64,000 bases of DNA. Source: Janthinobacterium sp. 64. GTDB taxonomy: Bacteria > Pseudomonadota > Gammaproteobacteria > Burkholderiales > Burkholderiaceae_D. A program made the position numbers and the translations under genes. The notes below the pieces were generated by a model. That model worked only from the letters and a program-made list of their open reading frames with translations. It was not told the origin of the DNA and did not search any database. The stretch spans positions 5,945,386 through 6,009,385 of the forward strand of contig NZ_PHUG01000001.1 of the NCBI RefSeq assembly GCF_002813325.1. The letters are read 5' to 3'. Shown here piece by piece: positions 35,996 through 44,594 of the stretch (positions are counted from its first letter, which is position 1; every line of letters starts with the position of its first letter).

Positions 35996-37576
35996 ATGTC
36001 CCCCTTCAATCTGTTCCAGCGCATCTCCCAGGCCCCCACCAAACCCAAGTCCGCGCCCGTTGCGCGGCAGTTCGACGTGGCGGACCTGTACCAGGGCCCC
36101 ATCGCGCTGGGAGCGGAAGGCGAGACGCAGGCGCGGCCTTTCGATGAAAAGCTGCGCCAGGCGTATTTTTGGATCGTCAACCACGCCATCATCAGCCCCC
36201 ATTACGACATCGAGTACAACGACGGCCCGTCGCAGACGTATTCCGTGGGCGACAGCCGCCGCACCTTGAATCTGCCGTCGGCGCAAAGCTATTCGAGTTT
36301 CATTTTGCTGCCGCTGCTGACGTTTGCCACGCGCCGCAAATGCCTGTTCGTCGGCGGACCGGGACGGGGCAAGACGGCCAGCGCCTTGCTGATGGGCGTG
36401 CTGGCCGGCTCCACCGTCAAGGAAGTCAAACGCGCCATGCAGCATGGCCACCCGCAGATGACGGTGGCCGACTTGCTCGGCAACCCGCTGCCGGCGGACC
36501 TGGTCAACGCGCAAAGCATGGACGATATCCGCATCGCCTGGCGCGCCTGGCTGGGCATGCGCGTAAAAATCGTCGATGAATACAACCGCATCCCCACGCG
36601 CACGCAAAGCGCGCTGCTGACCGTCATGGGCGACAATTACGCGGAAGTGCTGAACCACATTTACGAGTGTCCGGAAGCGGCCTGGTATCTGACGGCCAAC
36701 GACGACCAAGGCGGCGGCACCTACCAGGTGATCGAAGCGCTGCGCGACCGGGTCGACGTGACGGTGCAGGCGCTGGCCTTCAACCCGCGCTTCCTGAACG
36801 AGTTGCTGCTGCGCGTGGAAGAAAACGTGCGCCCCGAAGAGCTGGTGCCGCCCGATATCATCTTCACGGAAAGCGAGGTCGATCAGATCGGCGAGGCGAT
36901 CCGCCAGGTGGGTATCCCCGACGCCGTGCGCCGGCGCCTGGAATTTTTCGCCAGCCAGTTCGAGCTGTTCGAGACGGCCGGCGGCCAGTTCGAATACATG
37001 ACCAAGGACACTGCCCGCCTGGCCGGCGCCGACCGGGGGCAGGCGCAGGCGGCCGACAATGGGCGCGACCGCCTGAAGGATCTGGGCTGCCAGACCCTGA
37101 ACGGCATCTCCGTGCGCACCTTGATGGCACTGATGATCTACGCCAAGGCCATGGCGTATTTCCGCGGCAATGGCGAGGTGGAGCTGGAAGACTTGCGCCA
37201 GGTGCTGCCGTTTGTGTTGCATAACAAGCTGCAGCCGGATCCGGACGCGCCATTTTTCGCGCTGCCGGAAAACGCCGCCTACCGCAGCGACAGGCTGGGC
37301 TGGCTGCGCCGTTTGTTCGATCTGTCGAACGATGAATTCAACCGCCTGGACCTGGACCGCGACGATCCTGTCGGCGTGCTGTCGGCCGAATTCGACCTGG
37401 GCCTCGATGGCGTCAGCGAACGCGAAACCCTGGCGCGTTTGAACCGCATCGAAAAACTGATCGGCGAGCGCACGAAAGGGCGAAAACTGTACGGTCCCCT
37501 GTACGACGATTTGTTGAAACTCAAATACCTGCACCAGCGCTATACCAACTACCGCAGCTGGCTGCGTTCGCAATGA
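35996..37576 (+). CDS. MoxR-type AAA+ ATPase, first gene of the VWA/NadR operon
   Basis: A 526-residue AAA+ ATPase. Walker A is GGPGRGKT (about 120-127), Walker B is VKIVDEYNRIP (Asp194, Glu195), the sensor segment is YLTANDD, and a trans-acting arginine lies in ALRDRVDV. MoxR-type ATPases remodel or insert cofactors into targets together with VWA-domain proteins, and such a protein is encoded three genes downstream. The N-terminal 100 residues and C-terminal 200 residues are not standard MoxR and may bind the partners. The next gene overlaps by four bases (ATGA). Confidence 0.88.
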   Translation: MSPFNLFQRISQAPTKPKSAPVARQFDVADLYQGPIALGAEGETQARPFDEKLRQAYFWIVNHAIISPHYDIEYNDGPSQTYSVGDSRRTLNLPSAQSYSSFILLPLLTFATRRKCLFVGGPGRGKTASALLMGVLAGSTVKEVKRAMQHGHPQMTVADLLGNPLPADLVNAQSMDDIRIAWRAWLGMRVKIVDEYNRIPTRTQSALLTVMGDNYAEVLNHIYECPEAAWYLTANDDQGGGTYQVIEALRDRVDVTVQALAFNPRFLNELLLRVEENVRPEELVPPDIIFTESEVDQIGEAIRQVGIPDAVRRRLEFFASQFELFETAGGQFEYMTKDTARLAGADRGQAQAADNGRDRLKDLGCQTLNGISVRTLMALMIYAKAMAYFRGNGEVELEDLRQVLPFVLHNKLQPDPDAPFFALPENAAYRSDRLGWLRRLFDLSNDEFNRLDLDRDDPVGVLSAEFDLGLDGVSERETLARLNRIEKLIGERTKGRKLYGPLYDDLLKLKYLHQRYTNYRSWLRSQ

Positions 37577-38040
37577 GCGTCCTGCATTGTCAAGGCTTCC
37601 TCGAAGCGCTGGCGCTACTCAATAGTGAAGCGAGCGATCTGTGTGCGAGCTATGAGTTGCGGCGCCTGCCCGAGGCGCCCGACCTCGCCACGGCGCTGGG
37701 CTTGCGCGTGGAAGATCATGCCTTGCGCGTCATCGCACCCGCGCGCGACTTGCCGGCGGCCCTGTGGCACATCAAGGTGGTGCCGTGCGGGCGCGCGCAG
37801 CTGGAACAGGTATGCCAGCGCTGGTTTTTCTCATCGCAGCACATGCAGGCGGCGCCGGCCGGGCGCTTGCGCGCGCAGCTGGTGGCCGCTTTTCTGGAAT
37901 CGCTCGACGCCGCGCTTGGTGGATTTTCCCTGCACGCCGTGACGATGACGCCACCAATGTGGTACGCGATTCACTGGGACGAGATCGCGTTCGAGCGCGA
38001 TGGCGAACGCTATCTGCTGCACTTTTCGCATAGCGACTGA
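37573..38040 (+). CDS. Protein of unknown function in the MoxR/VWA operon
   Basis: I do not recognise this 155-residue protein. It has no membrane segment or signal peptide and looks globular and acidic, with several Cys (VVPCGRAQLEQVCQRWFFSS). The C-terminal part (MTPPMWYAIHWDEIAFERDGER) is the most distinctive. It is embedded between the ATPase and the next unknown gene with a four-base overlap upstream and nine bases downstream, so it is probably an obligate component. Confidence 0.75.
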   Translation: MSVLHCQGFLEALALLNSEASDLCASYELRRLPEAPDLATALGLRVEDHALRVIAPARDLPAALWHIKVVPCGRAQLEQVCQRWFFSSQHMQAAPAGRLRAQLVAAFLESLDAALGGFSLHAVTMTPPMWYAIHWDEIAFERDGERYLLHFSHSD

Positions 38041-38049
38041 AAGGCTGCG

Positions 38050-39021
38050 ATGATTTCTCCTGCCTTTGCCTCGATCCTTGCCAGCGGCCGCGCCCAGTTC
38101 AATGCGCGCGCGGCGGAAGCGCGCCGGCGCTTTCCCGCGCTCGACATGGCCGCCTTCGGCGCCTTCTTGCACGATGGCGTCGATCCGCTGGTGGTGGCCG
38201 TGGCCGCTGCCGCGCCCGAGCGCGTGGGCGGCGCGACCCTGGCCGCCTACGACATGGCCCTGGAACTGGTGGGCCATGGCCTGGCCGGTCCGGCCGCGAA
38301 AAACCCGTTCTTGAATACCGTGTGGCGCGAACTGGCGCCGCAGTTTGCGCCGCTGCTGGCGACGGCGCCCGTGGATGTATTGGGCATGCTCAGCAACGCC
38401 GCCATCCACATAGCCTCCGTGGCGGGCGCGCGGCCCGCGCAGTGGCAGGCCGGGATGGCTGCCGTGGCGCCGCAAGTGGGCAGCGTCGCGCAGCTGCGCG
38501 CCGTGGGCCAGGTGCTGGCCTGGCGCGCCGGCGTCGCGCATTTCCGCCTGGGCGCGCTGGCCGCCGCCGACACCTTGCCGCCCGCCTTGGCGCTGGCCGC
38601 GTTTGGCGAACCCGGTGCGCAGTGGCCGCAGGTGCATGCGCAGCTCATGGCGAATCCATGGCGCGGCAATGCCGATGGCCGGGAGTTCGGTTCCTTTACG
38701 GGCCTGGGAGGCGACTTCGGCACGCCGCCGCAAGTGCGCGCCACGGCTGACGGTTTTGTCGTGCGCAGCGCCGAGCGTCACTACCTGCTGGTGGCCGACG
38801 CCTGTGGCGCCGTGCTGCATAGCGCCACGGCGCAGGAGTACGAGCAAGCCAATACCGGCATGCCGCCGTCCGTGCGCCTCGATGGCGCGACCGTGCACGT
38901 CGGCGCGCGCAGCATCGCGCTCGACCTGCCGGCCGGCGACATCGCGCTTGCCGCGAATGCGCATACGCTGGCCATCACGTCGCCATGGACGCACGCGATC
39001 CGCCTGCTGCCGCTCGCATGA
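38050..39021 (+). CDS. Ala-rich helical protein of unknown function in the MoxR/VWA operon
   Basis: I do not recognise this 323-residue protein. The first 190 residues are alanine-rich and probably helical, of a HEAT-like or repeat-adaptor character. The last 110 (VRATADGFVVRSAERHYLL) look beta-rich. There is no signal peptide. It overlaps the VWA/metallopeptidase gene by four bases (ATGA), which makes it a likely adaptor for that protein or for the ATPase. Confidence 0.75.
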   Translation: MISPAFASILASGRAQFNARAAEARRRFPALDMAAFGAFLHDGVDPLVVAVAAAAPERVGGATLAAYDMALELVGHGLAGPAAKNPFLNTVWRELAPQFAPLLATAPVDVLGMLSNAAIHIASVAGARPAQWQAGMAAVAPQVGSVAQLRAVGQVLAWRAGVAHFRLGALAAADTLPPALALAAFGEPGAQWPQVHAQLMANPWRGNADGREFGSFTGLGGDFGTPPQVRATADGFVVRSAERHYLLVADACGAVLHSATAQEYEQANTGMPPSVRLDGATVHVGARSIALDLPAGDIALAANAHTLAITSPWTHAIRLLPLA

Positions 39022-40781
39022 AGACTACCGCCGACAGCGCGCTGATCGACGCCTGGCGCGCCGCCTGGCGCGAGGCCCTGGCCGTGTGGAGCAAATTTAC
39101 GCGCCTGCGCGACCCGAATCTGTGCGCCAGCCGCGTCGAGGCCAGCAAGCAGGGCTTGTCCGGCAGCTTCGCCATGATCCGCCTGCTGGACCAGAGCGTG
39201 GTGGTCGACTTGCCGCTGGTGACGGAACTGGGGCTGGACGACTATGCGCTGGAAATCCTCGCGCATGAAATCGGCCACCACATCCTCGCGCCGGGCAGCG
39301 CCAGCGACCAGTTCCGCCTGCTGGCGCGCATGCGCCGCGCCTTGCCGACGCTGGAGCAGCACGCGCCCATGGTGGCCAATCTGTACACGGACCTGTTCAT
39401 CAACGACCGTCTGCAGCGCCAGGCGAATTTGCGCATGGCCGACATCTACCGCAAACTGGAGCAGGGGCGCTCTGTGGAGGCCAAGGCCAGCGGCGGCGTA
39501 TGGACCCTGTACATGCGCATCTATGAAAACCTGTGGCAGCTGGAAAAGGGAGAGCTCGGTGGCGGCCAGGCCGACGAGCGCCTCGACACGGATGCCTGGC
39601 TCGGTGCGCGGCTGATCCGCGTCTACGCGAATGACTGGATGCTGGCGGCGGGCCGCTTCGCCACCTTGCTGCTGCCCTATCTGGTGGAAGACACGGACGC
39701 GTTGAGCCCGAGCCGCTATCTGCTCGACACGCGCGACGCGGCCCGTGGCTGCCAGACGTACGGCGCGCAGCAGATCGAGGATGACGAGGAGGACGGCGCC
39801 ATCCATCCCGTGCACGACAAGCGCATCTCCGGCCTCGATGGCGAAGAACCGCAAGCCGAGGCGCCGGCCAGGCAAGGCGGCGGGCAACTGCGCGAACCGT
39901 TCGAGCTGGGCGACATTTTAAAGGCCTCGGGCATCGACCTGAGCGACCATGAAATCGCCATCCGCTATTATCGCGAGCGGGCCTTGCCGCACCTGGTGGC
40001 GTTTCCCAGCCGCCCCGCACCCGAGTCGCAGGAGCCGCAGATGGAAGGGCTGGAGCAGTGGGAAATCGGCGACCCGTTGGAAGACATCGACTGGCTGCAA
40101 TCGGTGATGCAGTCGCCGCGCCCCGTGCCGGGCGTGACCACCGTGCGCCGCGTATATGGCCGCGAGCCGGCGCGCGCCATCGATGCCGTGCCAGTCGACC
40201 TGGACATGTACGTGGACAGTTCCGGATCCATGCCGAACCCGCAGGCGCATACCTCGTTTTTGACACTGGCCGGCGCCGTCATCGCGCTATCGGCCTTGCG
40301 CGCCGGCGCGAAAGTGCAAGTGACCCTGTGGAGCGGCAAGAACCAGGTGATGCAAACGCCCGGTTTCGTGCGCGATGAAGACCTGATCCTGGGCGTGCTG
40401 ACGCAATTTTTTGGCGGCGGCACCTGTTTTCCCATCCACTGCCTGCGCAAGACCTATGCGGGCAAGCGCGAACGGCCCGCGCACATCTTGATGATTTCCG
40501 ACGATGGCATCACCACCATGTTCGACAACGATGAGCTGGGCAACAGCGGCTGGGATATTTCGGCGAAAGCGCTGGCCCAGGGCGGCGCGGGCGGCACCAT
40601 GGCCCTGAACCTGGAGCGCGACTGGGAGGGCGCGGCCAGCCACACGTGGCTGCAGAAAACCTACGACGATTTGAAGCGCGCGCGCCGCGAGCAGGGCTGG
40701 GATATCCATGCCGTCGAGCGCTACGAGGACTTGCTGGACTTTGCGCGGGCGTTTAGCCGCAGGCATTATGTGAAGAGTTAA
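39018..40781 (+). CDS. Zinc metallopeptidase-like/VWA fusion protein
   Basis: A 587-residue two-domain protein. Residues 1-230 resemble the metallopeptidase-like domain of DUF2201-type proteins, with HEIGH (83-87) in ILAHEIGHHIL and the downstream NLYTDLFINDRLQ that may supply a third ligand. An acidic linker (about 252-295) follows. Residues 390-587 form a von Willebrand A domain with the MIDAS motif D400-S-S402-G-S404 (DMYVDSSGSM). MoxR/VWA pairs act as chaperone-like machines; here the VWA partner itself carries a putative protease site. Whether it cleaves anything is inference. The start at 39018 overlaps the previous stop (ATGA). Confidence 0.87.
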   Translation: MKTTADSALIDAWRAAWREALAVWSKFTRLRDPNLCASRVEASKQGLSGSFAMIRLLDQSVVVDLPLVTELGLDDYALEILAHEIGHHILAPGSASDQFRLLARMRRALPTLEQHAPMVANLYTDLFINDRLQRQANLRMADIYRKLEQGRSVEAKASGGVWTLYMRIYENLWQLEKGELGGGQADERLDTDAWLGARLIRVYANDWMLAAGRFATLLLPYLVEDTDALSPSRYLLDTRDAARGCQTYGAQQIEDDEEDGAIHPVHDKRISGLDGEEPQAEAPARQGGGQLREPFELGDILKASGIDLSDHEIAIRYYRERALPHLVAFPSRPAPESQEPQMEGLEQWEIGDPLEDIDWLQSVMQSPRPVPGVTTVRRVYGREPARAIDAVPVDLDMYVDSSGSMPNPQAHTSFLTLAGAVIALSALRAGAKVQVTLWSGKNQVMQTPGFVRDEDLILGVLTQFFGGGTCFPIHCLRKTYAGKRERPAHILMISDDGITTMFDNDELGNSGWDISAKALAQGGAGGTMALNLERDWEGAASHTWLQKTYDDLKRARREQGWDIHAVERYEDLLDFARAFSRRHYVKS

Positions 40782-40809
40782 ATAAGATGAATATGCGCAG
40801 CAAAATTCC

Positions 40810-40836
40810 GGGGTCAGACCCGGCGGGTCTGACCCC
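40810..40836. repeat. Palindromic repeat GGGGTCAGACCC, copy 1
   Basis: GGGGTCAGACCC (40810-40821) and GGGTCTGACCCC (40825-40836) pair perfectly across a GGC loop. An identical 27-bp copy lies at 61143-61169. This copy sits in the only sizeable gap (87 bases) of the MoxR/VWA operon, where it could act as a transcript-processing or attenuating hairpin. Confidence 0.88.
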
Positions 40837-40868
40837 AGCATTTGCCGTTGGGTTGAGGTAACGACATC

Positions 40869-41462
40869 ATGATGCAAATCGGTCCCCACCTCGAAACCCT
40901 GACCCACCGCCTGGCCGACACGCCCGTCGAATTCCTCGCCGAGCCCCGTATCGCCGGCGTCGCCAATGCGCAGGCGGTGGCGGTGGCTGCACTGGTCAAC
41001 GACATTTTGCTGCTGCATGGCGCGCGCGCGCCGGCCGCGTCCCTGCAGGGTTTTATCGGCGCGCAAGTGAAGGCGGACCGCAACCGGCTGGCGCTGGCCA
41101 TGATCGTGTGCTGGCTGCTGGCCGACGACTGGTTCACCGGGCAGCAGTTGCCGCAGCATGATCTGCTGCAGGTGCTGGGCGAGGCGGCGCGCGAACTGGC
41201 CGCCAGTACGCCCGCCCACCAGTTCACGCAAGACCCCGAGCGGCGCGAGGAACTGGCGCGCATCGTGCTGGCGCGCCTGGGCTTTCGGCCCCGCGACGAA
41301 AGCGTGGCGCAGGCCACGGACAGGTTGTCCGCCATCAGCGGCACGGAACGGCGCCGCTTGCTCGAAGCGAGCCGGCTGGCCGAGCAGCGCGCGCGCGAAA
41401 TCCGCGAGGCGCTGGCGAAAAAGGCGGCCGAGGAATCGGCCGACAAGTGGTCGCGCGAATGA
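40869..41462 (+). CDS. Helical protein of unknown function in the MoxR/VWA operon
   Basis: I do not recognise this 197-residue protein. It is almost entirely helical: an N-terminal Ala/Leu-rich half with a Cys-Trp patch (LALAMIVCWLLADDWFTGQQ) and a C-terminal arginine/glutamate-rich coiled-coil-like half (RRRLLEASRLAEQRAREI). No signal or membrane segment is visible. The C-terminal codons overlap the start of the adenylate-forming gene by four bases (ATGA), so it is translated together with it. Confidence 0.7.
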   Translation: MMQIGPHLETLTHRLADTPVEFLAEPRIAGVANAQAVAVAALVNDILLLHGARAPAASLQGFIGAQVKADRNRLALAMIVCWLLADDWFTGQQLPQHDLLQVLGEAARELAASTPAHQFTQDPERREELARIVLARLGFRPRDESVAQATDRLSAISGTERRRLLEASRLAEQRAREIREALAKKAAEESADKWSRE

Positions 41463-42838
41463 CGCTCGCTGGCAAACCTGACGTCAATCTGCCGGGCGGC
41501 GCGTGGGAATCGGACCGCGACTACTGTCCCACCCTGACACCGGCGGGCGCGCGCATGCTGGAAAAACTGCGCGGCCATCCTTGCGCCCCCGTCTATCGCA
41601 ACCGCAGCGGCAACAAGCTGCAGGCGGCGGAAGTGGCGGCCTTGCACGCCTATGAGCGGGAAGTCATGGACGCGGTAGTCGCCTGGAGCGCGGCTGCGCC
41701 GCCATCCTGGCTGCCCGATTTTCTCAAGGTGACTTATGCCACGGTGCCGTACTACCGCGCCTGCGGTTCGCCCCCGGCGCGCCTGGCGGACGTGGCGCCC
41801 ATCAGCCGCGCCGAGCTGGCGCACGATATCGCCGCCTTTGTGCCCGACGATGCGGATCTGGCGCGCATGATCAATTTCCAGACCACGGGCACCACGGGCC
41901 ACCCGCTGCTGATCGCCTCGCACCCGCTGGTGGCGGGCCGTTACCTGGCCTTCCACAAGCGCGCGCTGCGCCGCTTCGGCGTGACCCTGCGCCATGGCGC
42001 GGGCCAGGTGGGCGTCATGCTGCTGGGGCACCAGCGCCGCTGCTTCACCTATGTCTCCGTCACGCCCACGATGGACGAATCGGGCCTGGCGAAGATCAAC
42101 CTGCACCCGGACGACTGGCGTCAAGCTGAAGACCGCGCGCGCTACCTCGACGCCATGGCGCCCGAGCTGATCGCGGGCGACCCCATCTCGTTTGCCGAGC
42201 TGCTGACCCTGCCCATGACGCATAAGCCGGCCGCATTGATGTCCGTTTCGATGATGCTGTTGCCGGGCATGCGCGCGCGCCTGGAACAGCGTTTCGGCTG
42301 CCCCGTGCTCGACATCTATTCGCTCAATGAAGTGGGACCCGTGGCCGTGTACGACGAGCAGGCGGGCGGCCACGTGCTGCTGCAGCACCGGCTGTACGTG
42401 GAAATCCTCGATAGCGCGGGCCAGCCCGTGCCGGATGGCGCGCGCGGCGAAATCACGGTGACGGGCGGTTTTAACTTTTGCCTGCCGCTGGTGCGCTACC
42501 GCACGGGCGACTACGCTTCGCTGGCGCATGGCCCGCACGGTCCCGTGCTGGTGGGCCTGGCGGGCCGCAGCCCTTTGCGCTATCGCACGGTCAACGGCGA
42601 GTGGATCAACAATATCGACATCACGCACGCCTTGAAACCGCTGGCCATCGCCCTGTTCGGCGTGCACCAGCATGGCGACGGCAGCGTCGCGCTGCGCCTG
42701 GCGCCGGGCGCCATGCCGCAGGCGGATCGGGCGCGCGCCTTGCTCGCGCCTTTTTTCGGCGCCATCGCGGTCGAGACTTTGCTGGCGGAAGACAAGATCA
42801 TTCAATACACCTCGGATTTGCAGGAAGCAGCAGTATGA
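41459..42838 (+). CDS. PaaK-like adenylate-forming enzyme
   Basis: A 459-residue member of the acyl-adenylate superfamily, closest in feel to phenylacetate-CoA ligase/CapK types. The ATP-binding loop is FQTTGTTGHPLLI, the adenine motif is YSLNEVGP (YxxxE), and the ribose motif is VRYRTGDY. The C-terminal subdomain is short. It should activate a carboxylate as AMP ester; the acceptor is unknown. The ATG at 41459 overlaps the preceding stop, and its own stop overlaps the NadR-like gene by four bases. Confidence 0.85.
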   Translation: MTLAGKPDVNLPGGAWESDRDYCPTLTPAGARMLEKLRGHPCAPVYRNRSGNKLQAAEVAALHAYEREVMDAVVAWSAAAPPSWLPDFLKVTYATVPYYRACGSPPARLADVAPISRAELAHDIAAFVPDDADLARMINFQTTGTTGHPLLIASHPLVAGRYLAFHKRALRRFGVTLRHGAGQVGVMLLGHQRRCFTYVSVTPTMDESGLAKINLHPDDWRQAEDRARYLDAMAPELIAGDPISFAELLTLPMTHKPAALMSVSMMLLPGMRARLEQRFGCPVLDIYSLNEVGPVAVYDEQAGGHVLLQHRLYVEILDSAGQPVPDGARGEITVTGGFNFCLPLVRYRTGDYASLAHGPHGPVLVGLAGRSPLRYRTVNGEWINNIDITHALKPLAIALFGVHQHGDGSVALRLAPGAMPQADRARALLAPFFGAIAVETLLAEDKIIQYTSDLQEAAV

Positions 42839-43866
42839 ACAGATACAAACGGGGTCTGGTCGTGGGCAAATTCTGTCCGCTGCACCTGGGCCATGAGTTA
42901 TTGATACAGCGCGCCACGGACGGGTGCGAAGAACTGCTGGTGGTCAGCTACACCAGGCCTGAGTTTCCCGGCCTGGAACCGGCGCGCCGGGAAACCTGGC
43001 TGTGCGCGCAGTTCCCGCAGGCGCACATCGTGGTGCTCGACGATGCGCGCCTGGCCGCCCTGTGCGCGGCGCGCGGCGTGCCTGCGCGTTCGCTGCCGCA
43101 CAACGACGACGAGGGCGACGCGCATCGCCACTTCATGGGCTGGCTGTGCTGGACGGTGCTGGCGCTGCCCGTCGATGCGGTGTTTACCAGCGAGGATTAC
43201 GGTCCCGGCTTTGCGCAGGTGCTGGAAAGGCATTACGCGCTGGGCGCGGTGGCGCACGTCAGCGTGGACCAGGCGAGAACGCTGGTGCCCATATCCGGCA
43301 CGCTCGTGCGGCAAGACCCGCAGGCGCACAGCGCCTTCCTGTCGCCCGTCGTGCGCGCCGATCTTGTTACGCGCGTGTGCGTGCTGGGGGGCGAATCGAG
43401 CGGCAAGACCACCCTGGCCGCCGCGCTGGCAGCGCATTTCGATACCGGCTGGGTAGCCGAGTATGGCCGCGAGCTGTGGGAAAGCCAGGATGGCATTTTG
43501 GTGTATGACGATTTGCTGAAGATCGGCCGGGAACAGCTGCGCCGCGAAGCGCAAGCGCTGTTGGCTGCGCGGCGCTGGCTGTTTTGCGACACCTCGCCCC
43601 TGACCACGTATTTTTACTGCGTCGAGATGTTCGGCAGGGCCGAGCAGGAACTGGCGCAGCTGGCCGGATATCGTTACGACCTGGTGCTGCTGTGCGCGCC
43701 CGACTTTCCCTTCATCCAGGATGGCACGCGCCGCGACGGCGATTTCCGCGCGCGCCAGCATGCGTGGTACCAGGCCGAGCTGGCGCGGCGGGGGATCGCC
43801 TTTGTCAATGTGTCGGGCACGGTCGCAGACAGGGTCGGGCAAGTCGCCCAGTTGCTCGCGCGCTAA
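42835..43866 (+). CDS. NadR-like bifunctional NMN adenylyltransferase/ribosylnicotinamide kinase
   Basis: A 343-residue two-domain protein. Residues 1-165 are a nucleotidyltransferase with the HxGH motif (KFCPLHLGHELL, His17/His20) and ISGTLVR (153-159), both diagnostic of NMN adenylyltransferase. Residues 180-343 form a P-loop kinase with GGESSGKT (185-192), like the NadR ribosylnicotinamide kinase. It lacks the N-terminal helix-turn-helix of enterobacterial NadR, so it is an enzyme rather than a regulator. It would turn nicotinamide riboside into NAD. It is the last gene of the MoxR/VWA operon, and its stop lies within a half-copy of a dispersed palindrome. Confidence 0.88.
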   Translation: MNRYKRGLVVGKFCPLHLGHELLIQRATDGCEELLVVSYTRPEFPGLEPARRETWLCAQFPQAHIVVLDDARLAALCAARGVPARSLPHNDDEGDAHRHFMGWLCWTVLALPVDAVFTSEDYGPGFAQVLERHYALGAVAHVSVDQARTLVPISGTLVRQDPQAHSAFLSPVVRADLVTRVCVLGGESSGKTTLAAALAAHFDTGWVAEYGRELWESQDGILVYDDLLKIGREQLRREAQALLAARRWLFCDTSPLTTYFYCVEMFGRAEQELAQLAGYRYDLVLLCAPDFPFIQDGTRRDGDFRARQHAWYQAELARRGIAFVNVSGTVADRVGQVAQLLAR

Positions 43867-43875
43867 TCCGACCTA
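43863..43875. repeat. Half of a GTCGGATTA-family palindrome
   Basis: CTAATCCGACCTA matches exactly the right arm of the repeats at 11111-11196 and 56563-56649. Here only one arm remains. It holds the stop codons of two convergent genes: TAA of the NadR-like gene at 43864-43866 and CTA (TAG on the other strand) of the TetR gene at 43873-43875. Confidence 0.75.
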
Positions 43876-44430
43876 CGTCGTAAAAGCCGTGTTTACGGCT
43901 TTCAGGATCTCATCCGAAAACGCGTCATCATCGACGGCGCGCGCCAGCGCCACGGCGCCCACCATGGCCGACAGCATGACGATGGCGTCCTGCCGTGGGT
44001 TGCGCTTTTTTTGCCACGGAAAATGCGTCGTCAGCTTGCCGATGATGGATTTCAGGTGGAAGGTAAAGGCGGGGCGCACGGCCGGCTGCTTGCGCGCGTC
44101 GCCGGCCAGGGCCGCCAGCAGGCAGCCATCGCCTGGTGCATCGCGGTGGGCCGCGCTCACGTAATCGCGCACATACTGGCGCATCGCTTCCGGGCTGAGG
44201 GTTGCCGCATCGAGCGCCGCGCGCGAGTGTTCCGAGCCGTGCAGGGTGCTTTCCGCCATCAGCGCTTCCTTCGAGGCGAAGTGGTTGTAGAAGGGGCCAT
44301 GCGTGAGTCCCGTCGCCTGCATGATCTGCCCCACGCTGACGCCGTCGTAACCTTTTTCACGGAACAGCCGCGCCGCCTGCGTCAGGATGCGCTGGTGCTT
44401 TTCGGCGGTTTCTTCGGCGGGATAACGCAT
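43873..44430 (-). CDS. TetR-family transcriptional repressor
   Basis: A 185-residue repressor. The N-terminal helix-turn-helix (ILTQAARLFREKGYDGVSVG and QIMQATGLTHGPFYNHFASK) is typical, and it is followed by a ligand-binding domain with SPEAMRQYVRDYVSAAHRDA, as in the NemR/AcrR branch. It is divergent from the SDR gene, with three copies of a palindromic site between, so it very likely represses both genes until a ligand binds. Confidence 0.92.
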   Translation of the reverse strand: MRYPAEETAEKHQRILTQAARLFREKGYDGVSVGQIMQATGLTHGPFYNHFASKEALMAESTLHGSEHSRAALDAATLSPEAMRQYVRDYVSAAHRDAPGDGCLLAALAGDARKQPAVRPAFTFHLKSIIGKLTTHFPWQKKRNPRQDAIVMLSAMVGAVALARAVDDDAFSDEILKAVNTAFTT

Positions 44431-44475
44431 GGCAGGCTCCTGATCGCGGTGTAAAAATAATGGTTGACATCATAC

Positions 44476-44551
44476 ATGATGTTCGTCATGCTTCAACACA
44501 TTAAACATGATGACCGTCATATTTAATGTGTTGAAGCATGATGGCTGTCAT
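44476..44551. promoter_or_regulatory. Three TetR operators spaced 31 bp apart
   Basis: ATGATGTTCGTCAT (44476-44489), ATGATGACCGTCAT (44507-44520) and ATGATGGCTGTCAT (44538-44551) share ATGATG-N2-YGTCAT. Their starts are exactly 31 bp apart, three helical turns. A perfect 19-bp inverted repeat (44487-44505 with 44522-44540) is centred on the middle site. Confidence 0.75.
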
Positions 44552-44594
44552 GTTTGATGGCCTCAACCTACCCCATACTCAAGAAGGAATGATC

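Noticed and set aside
35204-37573. Minus-strand frame of 789 residues opposite the permease and MoxR-type genes
   Set aside because: Shadow frame without family features, crossing two genes and a repeat.
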